Below are positions 1 to 7,913 of a stretch of 64,000 nucleotides of DNA, one piece after another; within the stretch, counting starts at the first letter, position 1, and each line of letters starts with the position of its first letter. The position numbers and the translations under genes were made by a program. This DNA comes from Flavivirga jejuensis (GTDB taxonomy: Bacteria; Bacteroidota; Bacteroidia; Flavobacteriales; Flavobacteriaceae). The DNA is taken from positions 1 through 64,000 of the forward strand of contig NZ_JAUOEL010000006.1 in assembly GCF_030540765.1 (NCBI RefSeq), in the 5' to 3' direction. Under the pieces are notes generated by a model. It had not been told where the DNA came from and did not search any database. It saw only the letters and a program-made list of their open reading frames with translations.

Positions 1-75
1 ATAATGTTAGTCAACAAGCAACGCTCTGTTACAAGAATGGCTAAAGAACTAGGTTTAAAGGTTGTTCAAGTGTGA
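1..75 (+). CDS. C-terminal end of an unidentified protein (partial)
   Basis: The frame starting at base 1 is open for 24 codons and ends with TGA at 73-75. The visible tail reads ...RMAKELGLKVVQV, which looks like a normal charged/hydrophobic protein C-terminus. The gene enters from beyond the left edge. Too little is visible to name a family, and chance openness over 24 codons cannot be excluded. Confidence 0.4.
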   Translation: MMLVNKQRSVTRMAKELGLKVVQV

Positions 76-176
76 TTTTTAAAACTCTAAAAATCAAATA
101 CTTGAAACAGACGTCAATGGTAGGCTATCGAAAACAAAATATATTTTGTTTGAAGATATAAGCGAAGCTTACGACT

Positions 177-229
177 GAAGAATCTATAGAAATTAATAAT
201 AAAGATTCTTCGCTGCGCTCTGATGACAA
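177..229. repeat. short dispersed palindromic repeat (AGATTCTTCGCTGCGCTC type)
   Basis: Two arms, GAAGAATCT and AGATTCTTC, are separated by 17 bases. The right arm continues as CGCTGCGCTCTGATGACA. This phrase resembles a widespread intergenic repeat of flavobacterial genomes; that comparison is from memory. Within this window it is the only full copy, although GAAGAATCTA recurs near 283. Confidence 0.4.
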
Positions 230-455
230 ACAATTGAAAGTTAAATATTTATAAAACACGTCAATGGTAAGGAGGAACCACTGAAGAATCTAAAATTATT
301 TTTATTAGTCTTAACCGTAGTTAAAACTAAGTGCTTTTGTGGATTTCGTTTTCAGCTTCTAAAAAGTTTGACACAAATTTCACGTTTTACAAAGCTTTTT
401 CTTTTGTTTTGGTAGTTCATGAAGCAGACTTCCAGTCTACAGTTAAGACAAAATA

Positions 456-489
456 AAACGTGAACTCAAAAATAAATGAGCCCACGTTT
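456..489 (-). terminator. intrinsic terminator after leuB
   Basis: An inverted repeat (AAACGTGAACTC / GAGCCCACGTTT, one clear mismatch plus one wobble) with a 10-base loop sits 28 bases beyond the leuB stop. Read on the minus strand, the stem is followed by TTTTATTTTG, a U-rich run. It fits as the end of the leuCDAB transcript. Confidence 0.65.
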
Positions 490-516
490 AAATATAATTA
501 GAGTAGTATATATTTC

Positions 517-1575
517 TTAGATATTTGTAGCTAACCAGTCCCCTACTTCTTTGGTTCCGTAAGCTTTTCCACCGTTAGCAAGATCTTCAGTTACAACACC
601 TTCAGCAAGCGATTTGTTTACAACGTCTCGTATAGCTGCACCTTCTTCTGGTAAGTTAAATGCTGTTTCAAACATCATAGCAGCAGATAATACAGTTGCT
701 AATGGGTTTGCTATGTTTAATCCTGTTGCTTGCGGATACGATCCGTGAATTGGCTCAAATAAAGCGATATCACTTCCCATAGATGCCGATGGCATAAGTC
801 CCATAGAACCAGAAATAACAGACGCTTCATCTGTTAAAATGTCTCCAAATAAGTTTTCAGTAATTAATACATCATAGCTATTTGGCCATTGTACCAATCG
901 CATGGCTACAGCATCAACAAATTCATAAGCTACTTCTACTTCTGGATAATCTTTTTCCATGGCTTGAACTGTTTCTCTCCATAAACGAGATGTTTCCAGT
1001 ACATTAGCTTTATCAACACAGCATAATTTTTTAGAACGCGTCATAGCTAACTCAAAGCCTTTTTTTGCTAATCGTTGTACTTCTGCTCTTGTATACACAC
1101 AGTTATCATAAGCTGTTTCACCATCATCTCTTCTTCCCTTTTCCCCAAAGTAAATACCACCAGTTAATTCACGTAAAAACACTAAATCGGTACCTTCAAT
1201 ACGTTCTTTCTTCAAAGGAGACTTTTCTATAAGTGATGGAAAAGTAAAAGTTGGTCTTACATTGGCAAATAGCCCTAATTTTTTACGCATTTTTAAAAGT
1301 CCTTGCTCTGGACGCACCTTTGCAGAAGGATCGTTATCGAAACGTGGGTGACCAATAGCACCAAATAAAACCGCATCTGAAGCAACACAAATATCATGGG
1401 TTGCATCTGGATAAGGTTCTCCAACAGCATCAATAGCTGCTGCACCAGTTAATGCTGGTTTCCAGGTTATTTCGTGTCCAAATTTTTTAGCAACAGCATC
1501 ACTTACCTTCACGGCTTGATCTATTACTTCTGGTCCTATACCGTCTCCGGCTAAAAGCGCAATATTAAATTTCAT
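517..1575 (-). CDS. leuB: 3-isopropylmalate dehydrogenase
   Basis: LeuB oxidises and decarboxylates (2R,3S)-3-isopropylmalate to 2-oxoisocaproate with NAD+, the third step of leucine synthesis, in the cytoplasm. The 352-residue length is normal for bacterial LeuB. The nucleotide-loop motif GDGIGPE is at 10-16 and the substrate-binding arginine region RPEQGL...VRP at about 88-108. [10 protein letters not shown] lies at about 135-144. The IDH/IMDH signature [10 protein letters not shown] is at 241-250 and EPIHGS at 274-279. It is the last gene of the leuC-leuD-leuA-leuB operon, 21 bases after leuA, with a terminator close behind. The ATG start gives a canonical N-terminus ([16 protein letters not shown]). 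Confidence 0.97.
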   Translation of the reverse strand: MKFNIALLAGDGIGPEVIDQAVKVSDAVAKKFGHEITWKPALTGAAAIDAVGEPYPDATHDICVASDAVLFGAIGHPRFDNDPSAKVRPEQGLLKMRKKLGLFANVRPTFTFPSLIEKSPLKKERIEGTDLVFLRELTGGIYFGEKGRRDDGETAYDNCVYTRAEVQRLAKKGFELAMTRSKKLCCVDKANVLETSRLWRETVQAMEKDYPEVEVAYEFVDAVAMRLVQWPNSYDVLITENLFGDILTDEASVISGSMGLMPSASMGSDIALFEPIHGSYPQATGLNIANPLATVLSAAMMFETAFNLPEEGAAIRDVVNKSLAEGVVTEDLANGGKAYGTKEVGDWLATNI

Positions 1576-1596
1576 TTATTTTGTTTTATTGTAATC

Positions 1597-3117
1597 TTAA
1601 TTAATAATAATGTTTAGCATTTTCTCGGTTGCTTTAATAGCAGATACTGCTTGATCTGAATTCAAACCACGTGTTTTAAACTCTTTCTCAGGGTTTCTCC
1701 AGGTAATAATGGTTTCACATAACGCATCCGAATGACTTCCTGGCGGTATTCTTACGGCATAATCTATCAAATCTGGTAATACCATTTTTTTCTTTTTGAA
1801 GACATTTCTAATCGCATTCATAAAGGCATCAAATTGTCCGTCGCCTTGCGCATTTTCTTCAAACGTTTCATTGTTTATTGTGATAGAAACTGTTGTTGAA
1901 GGTTTCAACCCTTTAGAATGTGTTAGTACATAAGAATTTATCTTTACTTTTTCTTCATAAGTATAATCTAAAACATCAGAGATAATATAAGGTAAATCTT
2001 CTTTAGTAACGACTTGTTTTTTATCACCTAATTTGATGATACGTTGCGTTACCTTTCTTAAATCGTCATCATTAAGTTGAAGTCCTAATTCCTGTAAATT
2101 TTTCTGAATATTAGCTTTTCCAGACGATTTTCCTAAGGCATACTTACGAGTTCTTCCAAAACGTTCGGGTAGTAAATCGCTAAAATATAAATTCTTTTTA
2201 TTATCGCCATCGGCATGTATTCCAGCTGTTTGCGTAAACACATTAGCGCCAATAACAGGTTTATTCGCTGGAATCATAACTCCAGAGAATGTCTCAACCA
2301 GTTTACTAACTGTATATAACGCTTTTTCATTAACACCAACTTCTATTTCTGGCATAAAATCATTAATAACAGCAATGGTACTCGATAAAGGGGCATTCCC
2401 GGCACGTTCACCCATACCATTAATGGTTAAATGAAGTCCGTCTGCACCAGCTTTAAGAGCTTCCATAACATTGGCTACACCCAGATCATAATCATTATGT
2501 GCATGAAAATCGAAATGTAGGTTCGGATATTTATCTTTAATTTCTTTTACAAAATCGTAAGATTCTTTAGGAGTAATAACACCTAAAGTATCTGGAAGCA
2601 TGATTCGTTTTATAGGTTGTGTAGAAAGGAATTCCAAAAACTCAAAAACATAGTCTTTAGAATTGCGCATCCCATTGCTCCAATCTTCTAAATAAATATT
2701 GGTTTCAATACCTTTTTCTTTAGCTAATGAAGTAACTTTTGATATTTCTTCAAAATGCTGACTAGGAGTCTTTTTGAGTTGATGAGTTAAATGATTTAAT
2801 GAACCTTTTGTTAATAAGTTTTGAACCTTTGCTCCTGCCTCAATCATCCATTGTATAGAAACACCTTTATCAACAAAAGTGAGCACTTCAACTGTATTTA
2901 AATAATCATTGTCTTTAGCCCAACTGGTTACTTCTTTTACTGCTTGAAGTTCTCCCTCAGATACTCTTGCAGATGCTATTTCTATACGGTCAACTTTTAA
3001 TTCTTCTAATAAAAGCTTTGCTATGGTTAGTTTCTCTGAGGCAGAAAACGACACACTCGATGTTTGTTCACCATCGCGCAGTGTCGTATCCATTATTTCT
3101 ATTTTTTTTATGGCCAT
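1597..3117 (-). CDS. leuA: 2-isopropylmalate synthase family enzyme
   Basis: This enzyme should condense acetyl-CoA with 2-oxoisovalerate to make 2-isopropylmalate, the committed step to leucine. The HMGL-like TIM barrel has DTTLRDGEQ at 10-18, the metal ligands HAHND at 205-209 and GMGERAGN at 234-241. A C-terminal LeuA-type dimer/regulatory domain occupies roughly 390-500, the usual site of leucine feedback. At 506 residues it is of normal size. Homocitrate and citramalate synthases share this architecture, so the exact substrate is inferred from its place between leuD and leuB (1 base after leuD, 21 bases before leuB). No truncation is apparent. Confidence 0.88.
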   Translation of the reverse strand: MAIKKIEIMDTTLRDGEQTSSVSFSASEKLTIAKLLLEELKVDRIEIASARVSEGELQAVKEVTSWAKDNDYLNTVEVLTFVDKGVSIQWMIEAGAKVQNLLTKGSLNHLTHQLKKTPSQHFEEISKVTSLAKEKGIETNIYLEDWSNGMRNSKDYVFEFLEFLSTQPIKRIMLPDTLGVITPKESYDFVKEIKDKYPNLHFDFHAHNDYDLGVANVMEALKAGADGLHLTINGMGERAGNAPLSSTIAVINDFMPEIEVGVNEKALYTVSKLVETFSGVMIPANKPVIGANVFTQTAGIHADGDNKKNLYFSDLLPERFGRTRKYALGKSSGKANIQKNLQELGLQLNDDDLRKVTQRIIKLGDKKQVVTKEDLPYIISDVLDYTYEEKVKINSYVLTHSKGLKPSTTVSITINNETFEENAQGDGQFDAFMNAIRNVFKKKKMVLPDLIDYAVRIPPGSHSDALCETIITWRNPEKEFKTRGLNSDQAVSAIKATEKMLNIIIN

Positions 3118-3118
3118 T

Positions 3119-3715
3119 TTATAGCATCAAACCATTTGCGAATGTTTCTATTTCACCTTTTATGTTTTGTAAATAGTCAATATCATCAAAACCGTTAAGC
3201 ATATTCTCTTTTTTGTAACTATTGATGTCAAAAGATTCCTGAGCACCTGTAGATTTTATAGTAATGGTTTGCTCTTGTAAGTTTACCTCTATCTCTGTGT
3301 TAGCATCGTCGTATATGGCATTGAAGATTTGCTCTGAAAATTCTGGACTCACTTGCACTGGTAAAACACCAACATTTAAGCAATTGTTTCTAAAAATATC
3401 AGCAAAAAAGCTAGATACAACACAACGAAACCCATAATCGTAAACAGCCCAGGCCGCATGCTCTCTAGAAGAACCAGAACCAAAATTCTTACCTCCTACT
3501 AAAATCTTACCACTGTAAACAGGGTTGTTTAACACAAAGTTTTCTTTTGGTGTATCATCACCATTATATCTCCAATCTCTAAACAAATTATCTCCAAATC
3601 CTTTACGTTCTGTAGCTTTTAAGAATCTTGCAGGTATAATTTGATCGGTATCAACATTTTCTAACGGTAAAGGAACCGCTGTACTTGTTAGTATATTAAA
3701 TTTATCGTAAGCCAT
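3119..3715 (-). CDS. leuD: 3-isopropylmalate dehydratase small subunit
   Basis: LeuD is the swivelling small subunit of isopropylmalate isomerase and pairs with LeuC to interconvert 2- and 3-isopropylmalate. At 198 residues the length is typical. Family motifs are NVDTDQIIP at 20-28 and GSGSSREHA at 79-87, which contact the substrate across the subunit interface. It lies between leuC (270 bases upstream) and leuA (1 base downstream), so it is probably cotranscribed. The leuC-leuD gap is unusually long for an operon and is filled by a 94-bp tandem duplication. Confidence 0.97.
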   Translation of the reverse strand: MAYDKFNILTSTAVPLPLENVDTDQIIPARFLKATERKGFGDNLFRDWRYNGDDTPKENFVLNNPVYSGKILVGGKNFGSGSSREHAAWAVYDYGFRCVVSSFFADIFRNNCLNVGVLPVQVSPEFSEQIFNAIYDDANTEIEVNLQEQTITIKSTGAQESFDINSYKKENMLNGFDDIDYLQNIKGEIETFANGLML

Positions 3716-3737
3716 ATTTTAGTATTCAGTTGCCAGT

Positions 3738-3923
3738 ATTCAGTTGGCAGTTATTTTATATTTAATGTCTTCTTCCCTATTTATATTTTAACTTCCCCTT
3801 TGGGGATTGAGGGGATTATTCAGTTGCCAATGTTTAGTTGGCAGTTATTTTATATTTAATCTCTTCTTCCCTACTTATATTTCAACTTCCCCTTTGGGGA
3901 TTGAGGGGAGTATTCAATTGCCA
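3738..3923. repeat. 94-bp tandem duplication in the leuC-leuD gap
   Basis: Two near-identical copies (about 3738-3829 and 3831-3923) each contain AGTTGGCAGTTATTTTATAT, a CTTCTTCCCT segment, the palindromic CTTCCCCTTTGGGGATTGAG, and a closing TTCAGTTGCCA/TTCAATTGCCA. Equivalent positions are offset by 94 bases with only a few substitutions. The CCCC...GGGG core is a small hairpin of a kind that recurs between genes in this window. Confidence 0.8.
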
Positions 3924-3960
3924 GTGTTTTTAATTATATTTTTATGCGAATCCTTCCAAA

Positions 3961-3985
3961 AGTCCCCTTCGGGGATTTAGGGGAA
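3961..3985. repeat. CCCC-TTC-GGGG palindromic repeat next to leuC stop
   Basis: AGTCCCCTTCGGGGATTTAG abuts the leuC stop codon on its downstream side. It is a third, diverged version of the G/C-rich hairpin in the adjacent tandem duplication. It may help stabilise or partly terminate the leuC transcript, but no U-run follows. Confidence 0.5.
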
Positions 3986-5380
3986 TTACAATAAATCTCT
4001 CGGATCTGTTACTACACCTGTAACTGCAGCAGCAGCTGCAACCAAAGGACTAGCAAGTAATGTTCTTGACCCTGGACCTTGACGTCCTTCAAAGTTTCTA
4101 TTAGAGGTACTTACTGCATATTTTCCAGCTGGAATTTTATCATCGTTCATTGCTAAACAAGCAGAACAACCTGGTTGTCTTAATACAAATCCAGCTTTTG
4201 TAATGATATCTAAGATCCCTTCTGCTTTAATTTTATCTTCTACTTCGTGAGACCCAGGAACTAACCAAGCTGTCACATGATCTGCTTTTTGTTTTCCTTC
4301 AACTATAGAAGCAAATGCTCTAAAATCTTCAATTCTACCATTTGTACAACTTCCTAAGAAAACATAATCAATCTTTTTACCAAGCATAGGGTCGTTTTCC
4401 TCGTACCCCATATAATCTAAAGACTTTTTGTATGTAGCAACACCTCCATCAACAGTATTGGCATCAGGAATATTATTAGAGATCCCTATCCCCATACCTG
4501 GGTTTGTACCATAAGTAATCATTGGTTCAATATCGCTAGCTAAGAAAGTTAATTCTTTATCGAAGGTTGCATCAGCTTCAGTTTTTAAGGTTTTCCAATG
4601 TGCAACGGCAGCATCCCAAGCGTCACCTTTTAGAGATAGCGGCTTATCCTTTAAATATTCGAAAGTTGTTTCATCGGGAGCAATCATACCACCACGAGCA
4701 CCCATCTCTATAGATAAGTTACAAACCGTCATACGACCTTCCATAGTCATATTTTCAAAAACATCACCAGCATATTCTACAAAATACCCAGTAGCACCAG
4801 AAGTTGTTAATTTTGAAATGATATAAAGCGCGACATCTTTAGGTGTCACACCTTTTCCTAATTGCCCATTTACATTAATGCGCATTTTTTTAGGCTTTGG
4901 TTGCATGATACATTGTGTAGATAATACCATTTCAACCTCAGAGGTTCCAATACCAAAGGCTATCGCACCAAATGCTCCGTGAGTTGATGTATGTGAGTCG
5001 CCACAAACAATAGTAGCTCCTGGGAACGTAATGCCGTTTTCCGGACCTACAACATGTACAATACCATTCTTTTTATGACCAAGCCCCCAATGGCTAATAC
5101 CATATTCGTTAGAATTATCTTCTAAAGCCTTTAATTGATTTGCCGATAACGGATCTTCAACAGGTAAATGTTGGTTAATAGTTGGTGTATTATGATCTGC
5201 AGTAGCAAATGTACGTTCTGGAAATAAAACATTTAATCCTCTATTTTTTAACCCTAAAAAGGCTACAGGACTTGTTACTTCGTGTATAAAATGACGATCT
5301 ATAAAGAATACGTCTGGACCACCTTCAATCTTTCTTACAACATGCGAATCCCACACTTTGTCAAATAATGATTTACTCAT
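3986..5380 (-). CDS. leuC: 3-isopropylmalate dehydratase large subunit
   Basis: LeuC is the aconitase-fold catalytic subunit carrying a [4Fe-4S] cluster. With LeuD it isomerises 2-isopropylmalate to 3-isopropylmalate. The 464-residue length is standard. The aconitase motif [13 protein letters not shown] is at 127-139. Cluster cysteines are visible in GSCTNGR (about 345) and in [10 protein letters not shown] (405 and 408). It is the first gene of the leu operon, preceded by a leader region with a terminator and a short BCAA-containing ORF, so its transcription may be attenuated. Confidence 0.97.
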   Translation of the reverse strand: MSKSLFDKVWDSHVVRKIEGGPDVFFIDRHFIHEVTSPVAFLGLKNRGLNVLFPERTFATADHNTPTINQHLPVEDPLSANQLKALEDNSNEYGISHWGLGHKKNGIVHVVGPENGITFPGATIVCGDSHTSTHGAFGAIAFGIGTSEVEMVLSTQCIMQPKPKKMRINVNGQLGKGVTPKDVALYIISKLTTSGATGYFVEYAGDVFENMTMEGRMTVCNLSIEMGARGGMIAPDETTFEYLKDKPLSLKGDAWDAAVAHWKTLKTEADATFDKELTFLASDIEPMITYGTNPGMGIGISNNIPDANTVDGGVATYKKSLDYMGYEENDPMLGKKIDYVFLGSCTNGRIEDFRAFASIVEGKQKADHVTAWLVPGSHEVEDKIKAEGILDIITKAGFVLRQPGCSACLAMNDDKIPAGKYAVSTSNRNFEGRQGPGSRTLLASPLVAAAAAVTGVVTDPRDLL

Positions 5381-5429
5381 AAAATATTTTAAATTTAATG
5401 TAATGTATTACTAAGGAAAGCAAATTTAT

Positions 5430-5452
5430 AAAAAACTGCTTTTTATTGCAGT
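5430..5452 (-). terminator. intrinsic terminator in the leuC leader (attenuator)
   Basis: Read on the minus strand: ACTGC, an 8-base AATAAAAA loop, GCAGT, then TTTTTTAT. It lies about 50 bases before the leuC start. The 10 bases TGCAATAAAA covering its 5' arm and loop (5441-5450) are a perfect complement of TTTTATTGCA transcribed earlier (5528-5537). An alternative, terminator-breaking pairing is therefore possible. Confidence 0.55.
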
Positions 5453-5479
5453 CTTTTAAGTGAGTAAGATACTTTGGTA

Positions 5480-5518
5480 TTAAATTTTTATAAAATCATT
5501 AATAGATAGCACATTCAT
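5480..5518 (-). CDS. possible leu operon leader peptide
   Basis: A 12-codon ORF on the minus strand reads MNVLSINDFIKI and stops 28 bases before the leader terminator. Five of its 12 residues are Val, Leu or Ile (one V, one L, three I), as expected if the ribosome senses branched-chain aminoacyl-tRNA. It ends 99 bases ahead of leuC. Such a short frame can occur by chance in AT-rich DNA, so this call leans on its position and on the much clearer his leader in the same genome. Confidence 0.4.
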   Translation of the reverse strand: MNVLSINDFIKI

Positions 5519-5654
5519 TGAATTAAATGCAATAAAACACTGAAATTGACTATAATTTTTAAAGTATCTGTTTTTATAAAGAAGAATAGCCTGATTATCT
5601 AGTATTGAAAGGGGATGTTGTCTTATTTGTCTCTGTGAGGAAGTTAATACAATA

Positions 5655-5662
5655 CAAAAGTA
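5655..5662 (-). promoter_or_regulatory. candidate -7 element for the leu operon
   Basis: TACTTTTG on the minus strand matches the Bacteroidota -7 consensus TAnnTTTG. It lies about 137 bases upstream of the putative leader peptide. No clear TTG at the -33 position was found, because that region is occupied by the 5666-5690 hairpin, so this is weak. Confidence 0.3.
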
Positions 5663-5665
5663 AAA

Positions 5666-5690
5666 ATGCCATTATTCATAATAATGGCAT
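5666..5690 (-). terminator. perfect 11-bp hairpin, probable terminator after the thioesterase gene
   Basis: ATGCCATTATT and AATAATGGCAT are separated by 3 bases, giving a perfect 11-bp stem. On the minus strand it is followed by TTTTACTTTTG. It lies about 100 bases past the thioesterase stop and ahead of the leu leader, so it probably insulates the two units. On the plus strand it is flanked by TAAAAAAAAT. Confidence 0.6.
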
Positions 5691-5788
5691 TAAAAAAAAT
5701 AGTAATTAATGTGAAAAAAAGTTATTTATCTGTAAAAAATAAAAAGTTAGAATGAACTCAATATTTTAAAGGTCATAACTTACTATAA

Positions 5789-6178
5789 CTATTTCAATAA
5801 TCTGTCTGCAACATACTCTATTTGTGTTTTTCCGTGGGGCTTTGGTTTGCCATCTTTTCCCAGATTAACCATTACAATGTTAGAAATGGTTATAATCGTT
5901 TCTCGAGTCATTTTATTTCTAACTTCACTGCTCAGTACAATAGAAGCATTTCCAAATTTAACCACTTCAATACCAATTTCTACGATATCTCCTTGTTTAG
6001 CCGAAGATCTAAAGTCTATTTCACTCATGAATTTTGTTACTACCTTTTGGTTTTCGAGCTGAATAATGGCATATAAAGCAGCTTCCTCGTCTATCCATTC
6101 TAATAATCTGCCTCCAAATAATGTTCCGTTAGGGTTTAGATCTTCTGGTTTTATCCATTTTCTTGTATGAAATCTCAT
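5789..6178 (-). CDS. acyl-CoA thioesterase, hotdog fold (YciA/acyl-CoA hydrolase type)
   Basis: This is likely a cytoplasmic hydrolase of acyl-CoA thioesters. The 129 residues form one hotdog domain. The N-terminal segment NPNGTLFGGRLLEWIDEEAA (15-34) is the characteristic hot-dog helix with its Asn and Asp/Glu residues. The central strands contain DFRSSAKQGDIVEIGIEVV, typical of the acyl-CoA hydrolase group. The adjacent DUF72 gene ends up toward it, 11 bases before its ATG, so the two are probably cotranscribed. Chain-length preference cannot be read from sequence. Confidence 0.85.
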   Translation of the reverse strand: MRFHTRKWIKPEDLNPNGTLFGGRLLEWIDEEAALYAIIQLENQKVVTKFMSEIDFRSSAKQGDIVEIGIEVVKFGNASIVLSSEVRNKMTRETIITISNIVMVNLGKDGKPKPHGKTQIEYVADRLLK

Positions 6179-6189
6179 GTGTTTTGGTT

Positions 6190-7077
6190 TTATAATAATT
6201 TTTGTTGTTTGTCTTCATTAGGGATTGTTAAAGAATATCCCAATTCTTGATTGATTTTTTTAATAAAATATGCCGATAATAGTGGGGATTCTTTTTCAAT
6301 ATTTTGGTGAATGAAAAAATTAATTTCTTTAATTCCAGAATCTTTCCAAAGTTTTAATCGTTCTACCCAATCATCTAAACGAGAATAATCTGTTTCATGG
6401 TTAGCACCTACATATCTAACAAAAGCAGTAGCGTTGGTTAAGCGCATATGCATTAAATCGCGTCTACCAGCAGTATCTACAACAACATTAGAAATGTTAT
6501 TGGTTTCTAATAATTGGTACAATTCTTTGGCTATGGTAGCATCGTTATACCAGTCCGTGTGTCTAAACTCAACAGCTAATGGGATTTCTTTTGGCCAATT
6601 TTCAATAAAAGAAATAACGCGATTAAAATCTTTAGGTGCAAAATTACTATGCATTTGCAAAAAGATGGTGCCTAGCTTTTCTTTTAAATTAGAAGCATTG
6701 TATAAATAATTCTCAACAATAGCTTGGGTATCGTTTAAGCGTTTCCAATGACTTATTTCTTGATTTAACTTTGGAAAAAACTTAAATCCTGGTGGTGTTT
6801 TATCATACCAGGTAGCAAATTGTTCTGCTGGAAAAATTCTATAAAATGTGGCATTTAATTCGATTGCATTAAATTGTCTTGAATAATAAGCCAATTCATC
6901 TTTGGTACCTCTAGGATAAAACCCTTTGAGCTCTGCCCTATTCCATTTTGCACATCCCACATAAATTTCAGGAATGTTATCATCTTTAACTTTATTTAAT
7001 ACGTTTTCGGTATCTAGATGATCTTCAGGAAAAGTGAAATCAATAAGTTCAGGATTGTCTACACGTCCAAATTTCAT
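6190..7077 (-). CDS. DUF72 family protein (YecE-like)
   Basis: A 295-residue protein of the TIM-barrel-like DUF72 family, whose biochemical role is unsettled. Recognisable features are YVGCAKWNR near 40-48 and FYPRGTKDELAYYSRQFNAIELNATFYR at about 53-80. Also seen are FKFFPKLNQEISHWK, LPLAVEFRHTDWY-type text in the middle, and a late MHMRLTNATAFVRYVG segment. It is followed after 11 bases by the thioesterase gene. The N-terminus before residue 35 is divergent. I can support the family but not a reaction. Confidence 0.85.
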   Translation of the reverse strand: MKFGRVDNPELIDFTFPEDHLDTENVLNKVKDDNIPEIYVGCAKWNRAELKGFYPRGTKDELAYYSRQFNAIELNATFYRIFPAEQFATWYDKTPPGFKFFPKLNQEISHWKRLNDTQAIVENYLYNASNLKEKLGTIFLQMHSNFAPKDFNRVISFIENWPKEIPLAVEFRHTDWYNDATIAKELYQLLETNNISNVVVDTAGRRDLMHMRLTNATAFVRYVGANHETDYSRLDDWVERLKLWKDSGIKEINFFIHQNIEKESPLLSAYFIKKINQELGYSLTIPNEDKQQKLL

Positions 7078-7250
7078 AGGTTATTTTATTAGTAATTTAT
7101 ACGTCACATAATATATAGAATTTTCTAAGTTTAGCTTTGTTCTTTTTTTATAGTATGTTTCTTTAACCAAAAGTAAATATTTTGAAAGTATTTTTAATGT
7201 TTTTAAGCATAATAACAAAAAATTTAATAACTGGATTCATAAATATTTTA

Positions 7251-7272
7251 TATATTTGGAACGTTCATTTCA
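7251..7272 (+). promoter_or_regulatory. tetR -7 element overlapped by an operator-like site
   Basis: TATATTTG at 7251-7258 fits the -7 consensus TAnnTTTG and lies 22 bases before the regulator ATG. It runs directly into GAACGTTC, a perfect 8-bp palindrome. The 20-bp block at 7253-7272 recurs with one change at 7877-7896, ahead of the SDR gene. Autoregulation by the TetR protein is the simplest reading. Confidence 0.6.
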
Positions 7273-7279
7273 AATCAAT

Positions 7280-7861
7280 ATGCCAAAAGTAGAAACATTC
7301 GATAAAGAGCTGGTCTTAAAAAGAGCTACTGAGGTCTTTCATGATAAGGGCTTTAACGCTACTTCTATGCAAGATTTAGTAGATGCCACAACCCTTAACA
7401 GATCGAGTATCTATAATTCTTTTGGGAGTAAATTGGATTTGTTTTTAGAATGCTTAAAATCATATCAAGATACGTATGTTTTAAAAGTTTCAGAGATATT
7501 GCAAAGCGCAGATAACTCATTACATGCTATAGAACTTCTTTTTGAGCTTTATTTGCATGATACTCTTAAAGATAAAGATGATAAAGGTTGTTTGATTACG
7601 AATTGTATTTCCGAAATGGCAAATCAAGAAAATGCTATTGTAACCTTTTTAAAATCAAATCAGAAATCTTTTATCAAATTATTGGAAGAATTAGTTGCTA
7701 AAGGTCAAAAAGAATCCTCTATAAACCTCAGTAGAACGCCTAACGAATATGCGTTATATTTATTCTCGTCTATCCAAGGTTTTAGAACTGCTGGCATTTT
7801 AATATCAAATAAGAAAGACTTGCAAACTATTGCAAATACTATAATACAAACATTAATTTAA
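7280..7861 (+). CDS. TetR/AcrR family transcriptional regulator
   Basis: This is a 193-residue one-component repressor candidate. The N-terminal helix-turn-helix lies at about residues 10-55, with TEVFHDKGFNATSMQDLV followed by the recognition-helix text LNRSSIYNSFGSKLDLF. The rest is a helical ligand-binding/dimerisation domain. I start it at the ATG at 7280 (MPKVETFDKELV). An in-frame TTG at 7256 would sit inside the -7 element and operator, so it is unlikely. The SDR gene follows 52 bases downstream behind a second copy of the operator-like site, which suggests a self-regulated pair. The inducer is unknown. Confidence 0.92.
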   Translation: MPKVETFDKELVLKRATEVFHDKGFNATSMQDLVDATTLNRSSIYNSFGSKLDLFLECLKSYQDTYVLKVSEILQSADNSLHAIELLFELYLHDTLKDKDDKGCLITNCISEMANQENAIVTFLKSNQKSFIKLLEELVAKGQKESSINLSRTPNEYALYLFSSIQGFRTAGILISNKKDLQTIANTIIQTLI

Positions 7862-7876
7862 TTTTTTTTTTAATCC

Positions 7877-7896
7877 TATTTGGAACGATCATTTCA
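7877..7896 (+). promoter_or_regulatory. second copy of the TetR operator-like site
   Basis: The 20 bases here match those at 7253-7272 at 19 positions; the core is GAACGATC instead of GAACGTTC. It lies 18 bases before the SDR ATG. The preceding TATTTG resembles a degenerate -7 element, so the SDR gene may have its own repressed promoter. Confidence 0.6.
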
Positions 7897-7913
7897 GATA
7901 AAATATGTAAACT

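Larger units (their letters stand above)
76..516. other. gene-free stretch with dispersed-repeat fragments
   Basis: No credible ORF is seen on either strand. The stretch holds a 9-bp inverted repeat (GAAGAATCT at 177-185, AGATTCTTC at 203-211) continuing into CGCTGCGCTCTGATGACA. A short phrase, ACGTCAATGGTA, occurs twice (about 111-122 and 259-270). The leuB terminator lies at the right end. It looks like an intergenic graveyard of short repeats between convergent genes. Confidence 0.6.
5381..5788 (-). other. leu operon leader / intergenic region
   Basis: This 408-base gap contains, read on the minus strand, a perfect 11-bp hairpin, a weak -7 candidate, a short ORF rich in branched-chain residues, and an intrinsic terminator ahead of leuC. 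No longer coding frame is seen. The components are listed separately. Confidence 0.6.

Noticed and set aside
5421-5428. TAAATTTG on the minus strand as the leuC promoter
   Set aside because: It matches TAnnTTTG but lies directly after the leader terminator, with no TTG at -33. A promoter there would bypass the putative attenuator.
5822-6076. Plus-strand frames opposite the thioesterase gene
   Set aside because: They mirror a clear hotdog-domain gene, and their translations are low-complexity with no motif. They are shadows.
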